Assembly: GCF_009908285.1 (NCBI RefSeq)
Contig: NZ_JAAARM010000046.1
Span: 1 to 41,922 of the forward strand
Direction of reading: 5' to 3'
DNA: 41,922 nucleotides
Source: Pseudomonas sp. Fl4BN1
GTDB taxonomy: Bacteria > Pseudomonadota > Gammaproteobacteria > Pseudomonadales > Pseudomonadaceae
Shown here: piece by piece, positions 14,328 to 23,208 of the stretch
How the letters are laid out: every line of letters begins with the position of its first letter
Numbering within the stretch: position 1 is the stretch's first letter
Made by a program: the position numbers and the translations under genes
Notes under the pieces: generated by a model
Told to the model about the DNA's origin: nothing
Database searches by the model: none
The model's input: the letters and a program-made list of their open reading frames with translations, nothing else

Positions 14328-16472
14328 TCAGAACAGCTGACCTTGGCGGGCCTTTTCCAGGAGCAGGGTCGGCGGGGTGAAACGTTCACCATATTGCTCC
14401 GCCAGGTACTGTGCACGGGCGACAAAATCCTGCACCCCGTACTGATTGATGAACTGCAGGGCGCCACCGCTCCAGGCGGCGAAGCCTATGCCGAAGATCG
14501 AGCCGATATTGGCGTCTGCGGTGGACTGCAACACGCCCTCCTCCACACAACGCACGGTTTCGATGGCCTGGATGAACAGCAGACGGTCGCGCACATCCTG
14601 GGCTGAAATCTGTCCATCGGCCTTATAGAAGTGCGTACGCAACTCCGGCCACAAGTGCTTCTGGCCGCCAACCGGATAATCGTAGAAACCGCCGCCGGCA
14701 GCCTTGCCCGCACGCTGGTAGTCGTTGAGCAGCAGATCGATCACGGCAAACGCCGGGTGCTTGATCAGTGGCTTGCCTTCGGCCTGCAGGTCCTTGGCGG
14801 TCTGCTGACGAATGTGGCTCATCAGGCTCAGGGAGACTTCATCGGAAATCGCCAGCGGCCCCACCGGCATCCCGGCCTTGCGCGCCTCGGTCTCGATCAT
14901 CGGCGCCGCAACGCCTTCGCCAAGCATGGCGATGCCTTCGTTGGTAAAGGTGCCGAACACCCGGGAGGTGAAGAAACCGCGACTGTCGTTGACCACAATC
15001 GGGGTTTTCTTGATCTGCAGGACGAAGTCAAAACCCCGCGCCAGGGTTTCATCGCTGGTGTGCGTGCCCTTGATGATTTCCACCAGGGGCATTTTCTCCA
15101 CCGGGCTGAAAAAATGCAGGCCGATGAATTTGTCCGGATTAGGCACGGCAGTGGCCAGCCCGGTGATGGGCAGGGTCGAGGTATTGGAAGCGATCACCGC
15201 CCCCGCGCCAACCACTCGCTGCGCAGCCTTGGACACCTTGGCCTTGAGTTCACGGTCTTCGAACACCGCTTCGATGATCAGGTCGCAACCGTCCAGATCG
15301 GCGTCCTCGACAGTGGGGAGAATCCGCGCCAGGGTCGCATCCCGCTGCTCACTGCTCAGTTGCCCGCGAGCGACCTTTTTCTCCAATAGTGCTGCGCAAT
15401 GAGCCTTGCCCTTCTCCGCGGCTTCGCGACTGATGTCCTTGAGCACTACGTCGATGCCCGCCACGGCGCTGACGTAGGCAATGCCCGCGCCCATCATGCC
15501 GGCACCGAGGACTCCGAGCTTGTTCGTCGTCTGAGTCGGTATGCCTTGAGGACGCGAACCACCGGCATTGATCTCGTTGAGCTGGAACCAGAAGGTGCCG
15601 ATCATGTTCTTCGCCACCTGGCCAGTGGTCAGTTCGGTGAAGTAGCGGGTCTCGATTAATTGCGCGGTGTCGAAATCCACCTGGGCACCCTCGACCGCGG
15701 CACAGAGAATCTTCTCCGGCGCCGGGAAACAACCCTGGGTCTTGGCCCGCAGGATCGATGGGGCAATGGCCAGCATTTGCGCGACTTTCGGGTTCGCAGG
15801 CGTCCCTCCGGGAATCTGGTAGCCGCGTACATCCCAAGGCTGCTTGACCGCCGGGTTGGCCAGGATCCAGGCCCGCGCCTTGCCCAGCAGCTCGTCTCGG
15901 TCGGTTGCCAGCTCATCGATCAAACCGGCCTGCAACGCTTGCTGCGGGCGGACTTTCTTGCCTTCCAGCAGATACGGCAGGGCCTTTTCCAAGCCCAGCA
16001 TACGCACCATGCGCACCACTCCACCGCCACCAGGCAGCAAGCCCAGGGTGACTTCCGGCAGGCCGATCTGCAGCGCCTTGTCGTCGATGGCGATGCGGTG
16101 ATGGCAGGCCAGGCAGATCTCCCAGCCCCCGCCCAGGGCCGCGCCGTTGATCGCGGCGACCACTGGCTTGCCCAAGGTCTCCAGGGCCCGCAGCTGCCCC
16201 TTGAGGGTCAGCACCATGGCATAGAAGGCCTTGGCTTCGGGCTTGCCGACCTTGATCAGCTCATTGAGGTCGCCGCCGGCAAAGAAGGTCTTTTTCGCCG
16301 AGGTAATGATTACCCCGGCAATCGACTCCTGCTCGTCCTGCAGGCGAGCCACGGCACCCGCCATGGCATCGCGGTACACAGCGTTCATGGTGTTGGCGCT
16401 CTGGCCCGGCATATCGATGGTCAGGACGACGATCTGGTCCTGGCCTTTTTCGTAACGAATGGCATCGGTCAT
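14328..16472 (-). CDS. FadB/FadJ-like enoyl-CoA hydratase/3-hydroxyacyl-CoA dehydrogenase
   Basis: From ATG 16472 (MTDAIRYEKGQD) the product is 714 residues, the normal length for the bifunctional beta-oxidation enzyme. The N-terminal crotonase domain has catalytic E118 (GGGWEICLAC) and E140 (GLPEVTLG). The NAD-binding fold has GxGxxG at 323-328 (LGAGMMGAG), and the dehydrogenase catalytic His is H453 (GLHFFSPVEKMP). A C-terminal 3HCDH repeat follows. It hydrates enoyl-CoA and oxidises 3-hydroxyacyl-CoA, with the thiolase encoded 25 bases upstream in the same operon completing the cycle. The order thiolase then hydratase/dehydrogenase is the reverse of the canonical fadBA operon, so this is a second, FadJ-type set. 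Exact chain-length preference is unknown. Confidence 0.93.
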   Translation of the reverse strand: MTDAIRYEKGQDQIVVLTIDMPGQSANTMNAVYRDAMAGAVARLQDEQESIAGVIITSAKKTFFAGGDLNELIKVGKPEAKAFYAMVLTLKGQLRALETLGKPVVAAINGAALGGGWEICLACHHRIAIDDKALQIGLPEVTLGLLPGGGGVVRMVRMLGLEKALPYLLEGKKVRPQQALQAGLIDELATDRDELLGKARAWILANPAVKQPWDVRGYQIPGGTPANPKVAQMLAIAPSILRAKTQGCFPAPEKILCAAVEGAQVDFDTAQLIETRYFTELTTGQVAKNMIGTFWFQLNEINAGGSRPQGIPTQTTNKLGVLGAGMMGAGIAYVSAVAGIDVVLKDISREAAEKGKAHCAALLEKKVARGQLSSEQRDATLARILPTVEDADLDGCDLIIEAVFEDRELKAKVSKAAQRVVGAGAVIASNTSTLPITGLATAVPNPDKFIGLHFFSPVEKMPLVEIIKGTHTSDETLARGFDFVLQIKKTPIVVNDSRGFFTSRVFGTFTNEGIAMLGEGVAAPMIETEARKAGMPVGPLAISDEVSLSLMSHIRQQTAKDLQAEGKPLIKHPAFAVIDLLLNDYQRAGKAAGGGFYDYPVGGQKHLWPELRTHFYKADGQISAQDVRDRLLFIQAIETVRCVEEGVLQSTADANIGSIFGIGFAAWSGGALQFINQYGVQDFVARAQYLAEQYGERFTPPTLLLEKARQGQLF

Positions 16473-16497
16473 GAAGGAGATTCCTTGAAATCGGGGC

Positions 16498-17703
16498 TCA
16501 GAGGCGTTCAATGATGGTGGCAATACCCATGCCGCCGCCGACACAGAGGGTCGCCAGGCCATAGCGCTGGCGCCGGGTTTCCAGCTCGTCGAGCAAGGTG
16601 CCGAGAATCGCGCAGCCGGTGGCGCCCAGGGGATGGCCCATGGCGATGGAGCCGCCATTGACGTTGACCTTGACCGGATCGATGGCCATGTCCTTGATGA
16701 ACTTGAGCACCACCGACGCGAAGGCTTCGTTGACCTCGAACAGGTCAATGTCCTCGACCCGCAGCCCAGCCTTGGCCAGGGCCTTGCGGGTAGCTGGCGC
16801 GGGACCGGTGAGCATGATGGTCGGGTCGGTACTGGTGACCGCCGTGGCAACGATCCGCGCCCTGGGCTTGAGCCCCAGTTCGCGGCCCTTGGCTTCGGAG
16901 CCGATGAGCATCAGCGCCGAACCGTCGACGATGCCCGAACTATTGCCCGGGGTGTGCACGTGATTGATCCGCTCCACGTGGCTGTAGACCCGCAATGCGG
17001 TGGCGTCGAAGCCCATCTGCCCCATCATCTCGAAGCTCGGCTTGAGATTGCCCAGGCCTTCCAGGGTCGAATCGGCCCGAATGAATTCGTCATGGTCCAG
17101 CAGCACAATGCCGTTCTGATCCAGCACCGGCACCAGGGACTTGCCGAAAGCGCCACTGGCCCGCGCCCGCGCCGCCTTCTGCTGGGATTGCAGGGCGAAC
17201 CGGTCGACATCCTGGCGCGAGAAGCCTTCCAGCGTTGCGATCAGGTCGGCGCCGATCCCCTGCGGGGTGAGATGGCTGTGCATATTGGTCTCGGGGTCCA
17301 GCACCCAAGCACCACCGTCGCTGCCCATGGGCACCCGCGACATGGACTCGACGCCCCCGACCACCACCAACTCTTCAAAACCCGAGCGTACTTTCATTGC
17401 CCCCAGGTTGACCGCTTCCAACCCCGAAGCGCAGAAACGGTTGATCTGCAACCCGGCCACGCTCACATCCCAATCCGCCGCCTGGACCGCAGTCTTGGCA
17501 ATGTCGGCGCCCTGGTCGCCGATGGGCGTCACGCAGCCCAGGACCACATCGTCCACCTGGCTGGTATCCAGCTCGCAGCGTTGCTGCAAAGCCCGTAGCA
17601 GGCCTGCCACCAGGTTTACCGGCTTGACGCTGTGCAAAGCGCCATCGGCCTTGCCTTTGCCGCGGGGCGTGCGTAACGCATCGAATATCAAAGCTTGGGT
17701 CAT
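16498..17703 (-). CDS. Acetyl-CoA C-acyltransferase (thiolase)
   Basis: From ATG 17703 (MTQALIFDALRTPRGKG; GAGGA five bases upstream) the enzyme is 401 residues. It cleaves 3-ketoacyl-CoA to acetyl-CoA plus a shortened acyl-CoA. The nucleophilic C91 sits in NRFCASGLEA. The C-terminal GGSIAMGHPLGATGC supplies the catalytic His, and LCVGGGMG the proton-shuttling Cys. It is first in the operon with the FadB-like gene 25 bases downstream. It could equally be called FadA-like or a degradative acetyl-CoA acetyltransferase. The minus-strand promoter should be in 17704-17950, but no convincing -35/-10 pair or PsrA-type palindrome was seen there. Confidence 0.93.
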   Translation of the reverse strand: MTQALIFDALRTPRGKGKADGALHSVKPVNLVAGLLRALQQRCELDTSQVDDVVLGCVTPIGDQGADIAKTAVQAADWDVSVAGLQINRFCASGLEAVNLGAMKVRSGFEELVVVGGVESMSRVPMGSDGGAWVLDPETNMHSHLTPQGIGADLIATLEGFSRQDVDRFALQSQQKAARARASGAFGKSLVPVLDQNGIVLLDHDEFIRADSTLEGLGNLKPSFEMMGQMGFDATALRVYSHVERINHVHTPGNSSGIVDGSALMLIGSEAKGRELGLKPRARIVATAVTSTDPTIMLTGPAPATRKALAKAGLRVEDIDLFEVNEAFASVVLKFIKDMAIDPVKVNVNGGSIAMGHPLGATGCAILGTLLDELETRRQRYGLATLCVGGGMGIATIIERL

Positions 17704-18104
17704 GACGTCCTCGAACCGCTGTGCAGGGGAAATGTCGAGCTCCCACCTTAGGCGTGGCAGCCCTGGATTCAATGACCGATGCGCTCAGCCGCCTTGACGG
17801 TGACGCTCAGACGAACGGTAGGCAGCTAAGGGATGCTCCGATGAAGGGTCACGAACCGTCTAGCCAAGGGTCGGCAAAGCAGTATTCGGACTGATTTATA
17901 GCTTTTTAATCAAGCTCAACTATAACTTCATACGAATTGGATCTAAGCCAGAGGATTCAAGGCCCCTAAGGTGAAAACTGCAGGAGGTCTCAGACGGATG
18001 CTGCGCTGGGACAGGTAAGAAAAAGGACACATTGCCGGCTCATAGTGAAGTACGCCAACCGGTTTGCATTGATGCTCAGGAATAACAACAAAAGGCATTC
18101 AGCC
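17704..18104. other. Intergenic region, no firm feature
   Basis: These 400 bases separate the divergent thiolase operon and the 31-residue peptide gene. There is an AT-rich patch at 17893-17935 that could hold the fad promoter on the minus strand, but no good hexamer pair was found. No repeat, RNA gene or coding frame was recognised. Confidence 0.4.
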
Positions 18105-18200
18105 ATGTTCAAACATTCGAAAGTACGTCAGGCGGGGCTCATTCTCTTCGCAACCACACTGCTGTTGATCTTGCCGAATCTCACCAAAGTGATCGGCTGA
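18105..18200 (+). CDS. 31-residue single-span membrane peptide
   Basis: ATG 18105 to TGA 18200 encodes a 31-residue peptide, MFKHSKVRQAGLILFATTLL and a further eleven residues ending in KVIG. A short basic N-terminus is followed by one hydrophobic helix (about 11-26), the form of a small inner-membrane protein. AAAGG lies ten bases upstream. Overall composition and the basic-inside arrangement support translation. No function is known. Confidence 0.5.
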   Translation: MFKHSKVRQAGLILFATTLLLILPNLTKVIG

Positions 18201-18301
18201 TCCGTGGCGACTCGATTAACGGGTCAAAAAATTGTCCCCGGTTCCTACCGGGGTACCGACTTGTGTGCCAGTCTTCCTGAGGAACACCACGGGGAAGATT
18301 C

Positions 18302-18751
18302 ATGCGCCATTGGATTGCATTTGCCGCGCTCTTGAGCGCTTTCAACGCTCACGCCGGAATCATTGACGTCAACCGCGCAGTGGATGAAATCAATGACGGT
18401 GCACTGATCCTAGACCTGCGTAACGAGAGTGACTTTGCCGCCGGCAACGTTCATAACTCACTGCAGGTCAATCTCGAGCTGGAGGACGGCACCGGCATCA
18501 GCGCCGAGGGCCTGGCCTATCAGTTGCGCAAGGTGGTGCTGGACCCCAACGCCACGGTGGTGATCTACAGCGACACCGACCAACACGCACTGGAAGCTGA
18601 AGACACCCTGGTCAAGCACGGCTATTTCGGTATCGTGAACGGCGGTAACTACGAAGAACTCCGGGACGCCCTGTTCGACCACGTGTCGCGACCAGACGAC
18701 GTGCTTCCCGGCGACGAACCCACTGACGACAACCCGACGGCCATCAATTGA
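18302..18751 (+). CDS. Periplasmic rhodanese-like protein lacking the catalytic cysteine
   Basis: This 149-residue protein has a signal peptide (MRHWIAFAALLSAFNAHA, cleavage near A18) followed by a rhodanese fold (ALILDLRNESDFAAGNVHNS; GGNYEELRDALF). The active-site loop should begin with Cys after the central strand, but here VVIYSDTDQHA places S90 at that point and the mature protein has no Cys at all. It cannot be a sulfurtransferase, so a binding or scaffold role is more likely. The stop overlaps the TTG start of the cytochrome c gene (TTGA), so the two are translationally coupled. Confidence 0.82.
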   Translation: MRHWIAFAALLSAFNAHAGIIDVNRAVDEINDGALILDLRNESDFAAGNVHNSLQVNLELEDGTGISAEGLAYQLRKVVLDPNATVVIYSDTDQHALEAEDTLVKHGYFGIVNGGNYEELRDALFDHVSRPDDVLPGDEPTDDNPTAIN

Positions 18752-19554
18752 AAGCTTTCCTATTGGGTGCTGCTCTGCTGTTGAGCAGCCCGCTGTATGC
18801 CGCGCAACTGCTGATCGACCTAGGCTCAGGCAGTCATGCCTGGCGGACCGAAGAACTACTCAAGCACCCTGAAGCCCGAAACATCACCATCAAGGACGAC
18901 GTGTCCTACAAACGCGACATGCAGTACCGCGCCGTGCCCATGGCCGCCCTGCTCCAGGGCCTCAAGGCTGAGGATCATCTGCAAGCCGTGGCCCTTGACG
19001 GCTTTGCCGCGGAGCTGAACGCGGGGCCCCTGCTCAACCGCAAGGGTGCCCAGGCTTGGCTGGCCATTGAAGACCCGAGCAAACCCTGGCCGACGCTAGC
19101 GCCAGACAAGCCCAGCGCAGGGCCCTTCTATCTGGTGTGGAGCGATCCTGCAGCCGGGCATGTCAGCCCTGAGCAATGGCCGTTCCAGGTTGCGCGGATC
19201 CAGCGCCTGGCACCGGTGGCGGAGCGCTTCCCGGCCCTGGCGCCAGACCCGAAGCTGGCGGCCAATGATCCGATCAACCAGGGCTTTGCCCTGTTCCAGA
19301 AGAACTGCCTGGCCTGCCACCGCCTCAATGGTGCCGGCGACTCGCAATTCGGTCCGGATCTGAATATTCCCTACAGTCCCACCGAGTACTTCGGCAGTGA
19401 CTTTCTCAAGCGCTATATCCGCGACCCACAAAGCCTGAGGCGCTGGCCGCAGGCGAAGATGCCTGGGTTCAACAACAGCGTCCTGCCGGATGAAGAGTTG
19501 GCGTTGTTGCTGGGGTATCTCAAGCACATGGCCGGGCGCAAGCAGACTCCCTGA
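18748..19554 (+). CDS. Periplasmic c-type cytochrome with SUOX-like N-domain
   Basis: This 268-residue exported protein has a signal peptide (MKAFLLGAALLLSSPLYAA). The middle region (about 20-150), with YRAVPMAALLQGL and GPFYLVWSDP, resembles the sulfite-oxidase/molybdopterin-binding fold, but the cofactor-ligating Cys is not seen. A class I cytochrome c domain follows, with heme motif C187-x2-C190-H191 (KNCLACHRLNGAG) and a probable distal Met in KMPGFNN. The TTG start at 18748 overlaps the upstream stop. The pair probably forms a periplasmic electron-transfer unit with the dead rhodanese. The partner oxidoreductase is unknown. Confidence 0.82.
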   Translation: MKAFLLGAALLLSSPLYAAQLLIDLGSGSHAWRTEELLKHPEARNITIKDDVSYKRDMQYRAVPMAALLQGLKAEDHLQAVALDGFAAELNAGPLLNRKGAQAWLAIEDPSKPWPTLAPDKPSAGPFYLVWSDPAAGHVSPEQWPFQVARIQRLAPVAERFPALAPDPKLAANDPINQGFALFQKNCLACHRLNGAGDSQFGPDLNIPYSPTEYFGSDFLKRYIRDPQSLRRWPQAKMPGFNNSVLPDEELALLLGYLKHMAGRKQTP

Positions 19555-19616
19555 GGATCGTGGAAGCGCCCTGGATGCGTTTCGCCCGCACCCTGGCGCC
19601 TAGCTGAAGAGCAGCA

Positions 19617-20390
19617 TCACTGCTGCAACACCTTGGCATGCATCTGTTCGCCAGCGCCGCCTCGGCGCATGCCCCGGACCGGGCAGGCATCCAGATAGTC
19701 CAAGCCCACCGCCAGCTTCAGGTGACGCTCGGGTCGTACCAACTGGTGGGTCACGTCAAAGCTGTACCAGGCATTGTCCAGCCAGGCTTCGGCCCAGGCA
19801 TGGCTGGCCAGTGCCGCACTGTTTTCACGGTACAGATAGCCGGAGACAAAGCGTGCAGGAATCCCCAGGCTGCGGGCACAGGCGAGAAAGGTATGGGTGT
19901 GATCCTGGCAAACGCCGCAACCTCCAGCGAAGGCCTGGGCGGCGCTGGTGGCCACATCCGTCGCCCCCGGCGTGTAGGTCATATGCTGGTTTAGCCCGTG
20001 CATCAGGTCGATCAACCCTGTGCGATCACGTCGTTGCCTGCACTGTTGGCCGGCGAACGCGCGCAATGCCTCATCGGCTTCGGTCAGACGAGTGAAACGC
20101 AGGAACGGCAGGGCCGATTGATGCTCATGCTCGGCCTCGCGCAACTCATCGATATCCACTTGACCACGGGCGCCAATAATCACCGAATCGTGGGGCTCAT
20201 CCAGGGTCAGCACGTGCAGAATATTGCCAAAAGGATCCAACTGCGCTCGTACCGGCCGAGGCAGGTCGAGCTGCCAGCTCAGCACCTGCTGGCGCTCGCT
20301 GTCGTGGGGCGTCAGGCGCAAGTACTGGATGCTGGCACGTACCGGGTCTTCGTAGTGGTAGGCGGTTTCATGGCTAATGGAGAGTCTCAT
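19617..20390 (-). CDS. Transglutaminase-like cysteine protease family protein
   Basis: From ATG 20390 (MRLSISHETAYHYEDPVRAS) the product is 257 residues. An N-terminal beta domain (TransGlut_N, about 1-80) precedes the transglutaminase core with C161 (GVCQDHTH), H197 (ASHAWAEAW) and D212 (SFDVTHQ). It is the last gene of a three-gene operon; its ATG overlaps the alpha-E stop by four bases (ATGA). Comparative work on this conserved cluster proposed peptide ligation by the ATP-grasp enzyme and amide-bond processing by the transglutaminase-like protein. The actual substrate is not known. The in-frame extension to 20729 is a shadow within the alpha-E gene. Confidence 0.9.
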   Translation of the reverse strand: MRLSISHETAYHYEDPVRASIQYLRLTPHDSERQQVLSWQLDLPRPVRAQLDPFGNILHVLTLDEPHDSVIIGARGQVDIDELREAEHEHQSALPFLRFTRLTEADEALRAFAGQQCRQRRDRTGLIDLMHGLNQHMTYTPGATDVATSAAQAFAGGCGVCQDHTHTFLACARSLGIPARFVSGYLYRENSAALASHAWAEAWLDNAWYSFDVTHQLVRPERHLKLAVGLDYLDACPVRGMRRGGAGEQMHAKVLQQ

Positions 20391-21337
20391 GCAGCCTCCA
20401 GGTAGGAACGGTGAATGGCGTTGCCCAACTGGCGTACCAGCGGGATAAAGTCGGTCAGCCAGGCATGCAGGCCCTCGTCGAGGATCTCGTCGATTCCGGT
20501 GTAGCGCAGGCGCGCGTCGATTTCCGCTGCCAGGCGCTGGGCCGGGCGTCCATTGATCCCGGGCAGGCTGGCGAGGATCTGATCGATCTCTTCGGTGCAG
20601 GCCCGCAGCGAGCGCGGTACGTCGGCACGCAACAGCAGCAATTGCGCGACATGCCGTGCGCCGGGGGCTTCGCGGTAGATCTCGGTATAGGCCTCGAAGG
20701 ACGAAAGGGCGCGAAGCAAGGCACTCCACTGGTAATACGCGTGGGCGGTACCATCGCTGACCGCGGCAGCTTGATCGCCGGCCATCTCGTAGCGGGCATC
20801 GAGCAGGCGCAAGGTGTTATCGGCGCGCTCGATGAAGGTTCCCAGGCGGATAAATCGGAATGCATCGTTGCGCATGATGGTGCCGTAGGAGGCCCCGCGA
20901 AACAGATGGGAGCGTTCCTTGATCCACTCACAGAAGCGGTGCATGCCATAGGCACCCAGTCCTTGCCGGGCAATCTGGTGAATATCCAGCCAGGTGGCGT
21001 TGACGTTTTCCCACATGTCCGCGGTGATGCGCCCACGTACTGCATGAGCACAGCTGCGGGCCGACCCCAGGCAGCTGTAGATACTGGCGGGGTTGGCCGC
21101 GTCCAGGGCGAAGAACTGCAACAGTCGTTCGGCGTGCAACGCGCCATGACGGGCCAGGTAATCCTCCAGGGTGCCAGTGATGCGCAGCGGCATGGCCAGT
21201 TCGTGCAGACCGTCGCCCCGTCCGTCCTGGGGCATCAGTGACAGCGAATAGCTGACATCGAGCATCCGCGCGAGGTTTTCCGCGCGCTCCAGATAACGCG
21301 ACATCCAGTACAGATCCGAAGCGGTTCGACTCAACAT
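20387..21337 (-). CDS. Alpha-E domain protein (DUF403)
   Basis: From ATG 21337 (MLSRTASDLYWMSRYLERAE) the product is 316 residues, an almost entirely helical domain that is characteristic and conserved (WENVNATWLDIHQIA, GTFIERADNTLRLLDARYEM). It carries many conserved charged residues but no known catalytic motif. It always travels with the circularly permuted ATP-grasp and transglutaminase genes, as here: 11 bases after the ATP-grasp gene and overlapping the transglutaminase start by four bases. It is presumed to act in the same peptide-modifying pathway. Confidence 0.9.
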   Translation of the reverse strand: MLSRTASDLYWMSRYLERAENLARMLDVSYSLSLMPQDGRGDGLHELAMPLRITGTLEDYLARHGALHAERLLQFFALDAANPASIYSCLGSARSCAHAVRGRITADMWENVNATWLDIHQIARQGLGAYGMHRFCEWIKERSHLFRGASYGTIMRNDAFRFIRLGTFIERADNTLRLLDARYEMAGDQAAAVSDGTAHAYYQWSALLRALSSFEAYTEIYREAPGARHVAQLLLLRADVPRSLRACTEEIDQILASLPGINGRPAQRLAAEIDARLRYTGIDEILDEGLHAWLTDFIPLVRQLGNAIHRSYLEAA

Positions 21338-21348
21338 GGCAGGCTTCC

Positions 21349-22758
21349 TTAATCCTCGACCACCCAAGTGTCCTTGGTGCCGCCGCCCTGGGAGGAATTC
21401 ACCACCAGAGAACCTTCACGCAGGGCCACACGGGTAAGACCTCCAGGCACCACGCGGGTTTCACGACCGGAAAGGACAAACGGACGCAGGTCGATATGCC
21501 GTGGAGCAATGCCGTTTTCGACAAAGGTCGGGCACGTGGACAGGGACAAGGTGGGCTGGGCGATATAAGCCTGGGGCCGGGCCTTGATCCGCGCGCGGAA
21601 GGCTTCGATCTCCGCGGCGCTGGCGGCCGGCCCCACCAGCATGCCGTAGCCGCCGGAACCCTGGGTTTCCTTGACCACCAGTTCCGGCAAATGCGCCAGC
21701 ACATGGGACAGCTCATCAGGCTTGCGGCACTGCCAGGTGGGCACATTCTTGAGGATCGGCTCCTCGTCCAAGTAGAAGCGGATCATCTCTGGAACAAAGG
21801 GGTACACCGACTTGTCATCCGCTACCCCCGTACCAATCGCATTGGCCAGCACCACATTGCCCGAACGGTAGGCCGCCAGCAGCCCTGGCACGCCCAGCAT
21901 GGAATCCGGGTTGAACGCCAGGGGATCGAGGAAGGCGTCGTCCAGACGCCGGTAGATCACATCCACCGCCTGAGGGCCGTCGGTGGTGCGCATGAAGACC
22001 CGATCATCACGCACCAACAGGTCGGCACCCTCCACCAGCTCCACTCCCATTTCCCGGGCCAGGAATGCGTGCTCGAAGAAGGCGCTGTTGAAGCGGCCCG
22101 GGGTCAGTACCACGACACTCGGATCGTCCAGCGGGCTGGAGCTCTTCAAGGTATCCAGCAGCAGGTTAGGGTAGTGATCGACGGGAGCGATGCGCTGGGC
22201 AGCGAACAGCTCAGGAAACAGGCGCATCATCATCTTGCGGTCTTCGAGCATGTAGCTGACGCCGCTGGGAGTGCGCAGGTTGTCCTCCAGTACGTAGTAA
22301 CTGCCGTCGCCGTCGCGCACCAGATCCACGCCGCAGATATGCGCATAAACGTCGCCATGCAGATCCAGACCCTGCATCGCCAATTGATACTGATCGTTGG
22401 CCAGGACCTGCTCGGCGGGAATGATTCCGGCGCGGATGATCCGTTGCTGGTGATAGAGGTCGGCGAGAAACAGGTTCAATGCCCGCACTCGCTGAATGCA
22501 GCCACGCTCGATGACCCGCCACTCACTGGCCGGAATGCTGCGGGGGATGATGTCGAAGGGAATCAGCCGTTCGGTGCCCTGCTCGTCGCCGTACAGGGTG
22601 AACGTGATACCGGCGCGGTGAAACAACAGGTCAGCCTCACGGCGGCGCTGAGCCAGAAGCTCGTCGGGGGTATGCGCCAACCAGCGAGCGAACTCTCGAT
22701 AGTGTTCGCGGACCTGGCCATCGGCCGTATACATCTCATCAAAACCGCGGCGGATCAT
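21349..22758 (-). CDS. Circularly permuted ATP-grasp family protein
   Basis: From ATG 22758 (MIRRGFDEMYTADGQVREHY; AAGGAG six bases upstream) the product is 469 residues. It is a circularly permuted ATP-grasp ligase (formerly DUF404/DUF407). Typical segments are RDGDGSYYVLEDNLRTPSGV, VVLTPGRFNSAFFEHAFLAR, ANAIGTGVADDKSVYPFVPE, ELVVKETQGSGGYGMLVGP and RPFVLSGRETRVVPGGLTRV. It is predicted to join an amine to a carboxylate at the cost of ATP; the substrate is unknown. It is the first gene of the operon. No promoter hexamers could be named with confidence in the 450 bases upstream. Confidence 0.92.
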   Translation of the reverse strand: MIRRGFDEMYTADGQVREHYREFARWLAHTPDELLAQRRREADLLFHRAGITFTLYGDEQGTERLIPFDIIPRSIPASEWRVIERGCIQRVRALNLFLADLYHQQRIIRAGIIPAEQVLANDQYQLAMQGLDLHGDVYAHICGVDLVRDGDGSYYVLEDNLRTPSGVSYMLEDRKMMMRLFPELFAAQRIAPVDHYPNLLLDTLKSSSPLDDPSVVVLTPGRFNSAFFEHAFLAREMGVELVEGADLLVRDDRVFMRTTDGPQAVDVIYRRLDDAFLDPLAFNPDSMLGVPGLLAAYRSGNVVLANAIGTGVADDKSVYPFVPEMIRFYLDEEPILKNVPTWQCRKPDELSHVLAHLPELVVKETQGSGGYGMLVGPAASAAEIEAFRARIKARPQAYIAQPTLSLSTCPTFVENGIAPRHIDLRPFVLSGRETRVVPGGLTRVALREGSLVVNSSQGGGTKDTWVVED

Positions 22759-23103
22759 GCCGTGCTCCTTGCCACCCGGGCACTTGGGCTTCACAAGCCC
22801 CGTGCCATCGGCATAAGCGCTTTGGTATCAGATAGTTACTGACTGCGCGGCATCCATCCACCCGTTCAGTGCAGCCGGTGCGTCAATCTCGCCCTCCCCG
22901 CACCATGGCGAAGCAAGGCTTTGGCTATCACCAGCATAGTCAGAGTTGATTTCACTGCCCGGTCGCACATGCAGATAATCGCCTCCATCGAGCAAACACT
23001 TCACCAAGCCTGATGAAGCCGCTGCTGCAACCTTGATGACACCGATGACAAGCAGATCCGGATGCTCCCTACCGACTGCCTCTCCTGACCGGCCTTCCCT
23101 TTT
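22759..23103. other. Intergenic region upstream of an orphan terminator (possible sRNA)
   Basis: These 345 bases precede a strong plus-strand terminator at 23104-23130 but contain no plus-strand coding frame. The minus frame 22828-23181 (117 codons) runs through the terminator and looks like nothing known. A small RNA transcribed rightward and ending at the terminator would explain the arrangement. No promoter hexamers could be fixed. Confidence 0.3.
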
Positions 23104-23130
23104 AGCCACCCAATCGGGTGGCTTTTTTTT
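23104..23130 (+). terminator. Strong Rho-independent terminator without an upstream gene
   Basis: AGCCACCC/GGGTGGCT makes an 8-bp perfect stem with a four-base loop, followed by eight T. The T-run is on the plus strand only. The nearest plus-strand gene upstream is more than 3 kb away. Confidence 0.8.
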
Positions 23131-23208
23131 GCCTTTTTTATCCCCCATAAAACGCAACTGGCCGACCCAGGGGTCAGCCAATTGTCAGTCTCGAGAAGAT
23201 TGCGCAGG

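Noticed and set aside
16473..16850. N-terminal extension of the FadB-like protein to 840 residues
   Set aside because: The extension is antiphase to the thiolase gene; FadB family homology and a ribosome-binding site begin at 16472.
22828..23181. Minus-strand open frame of 117 codons
   Set aside because: It runs through a strong plus-strand terminator, has no recognisable family and no convincing ribosome-binding site; treated as non-coding.
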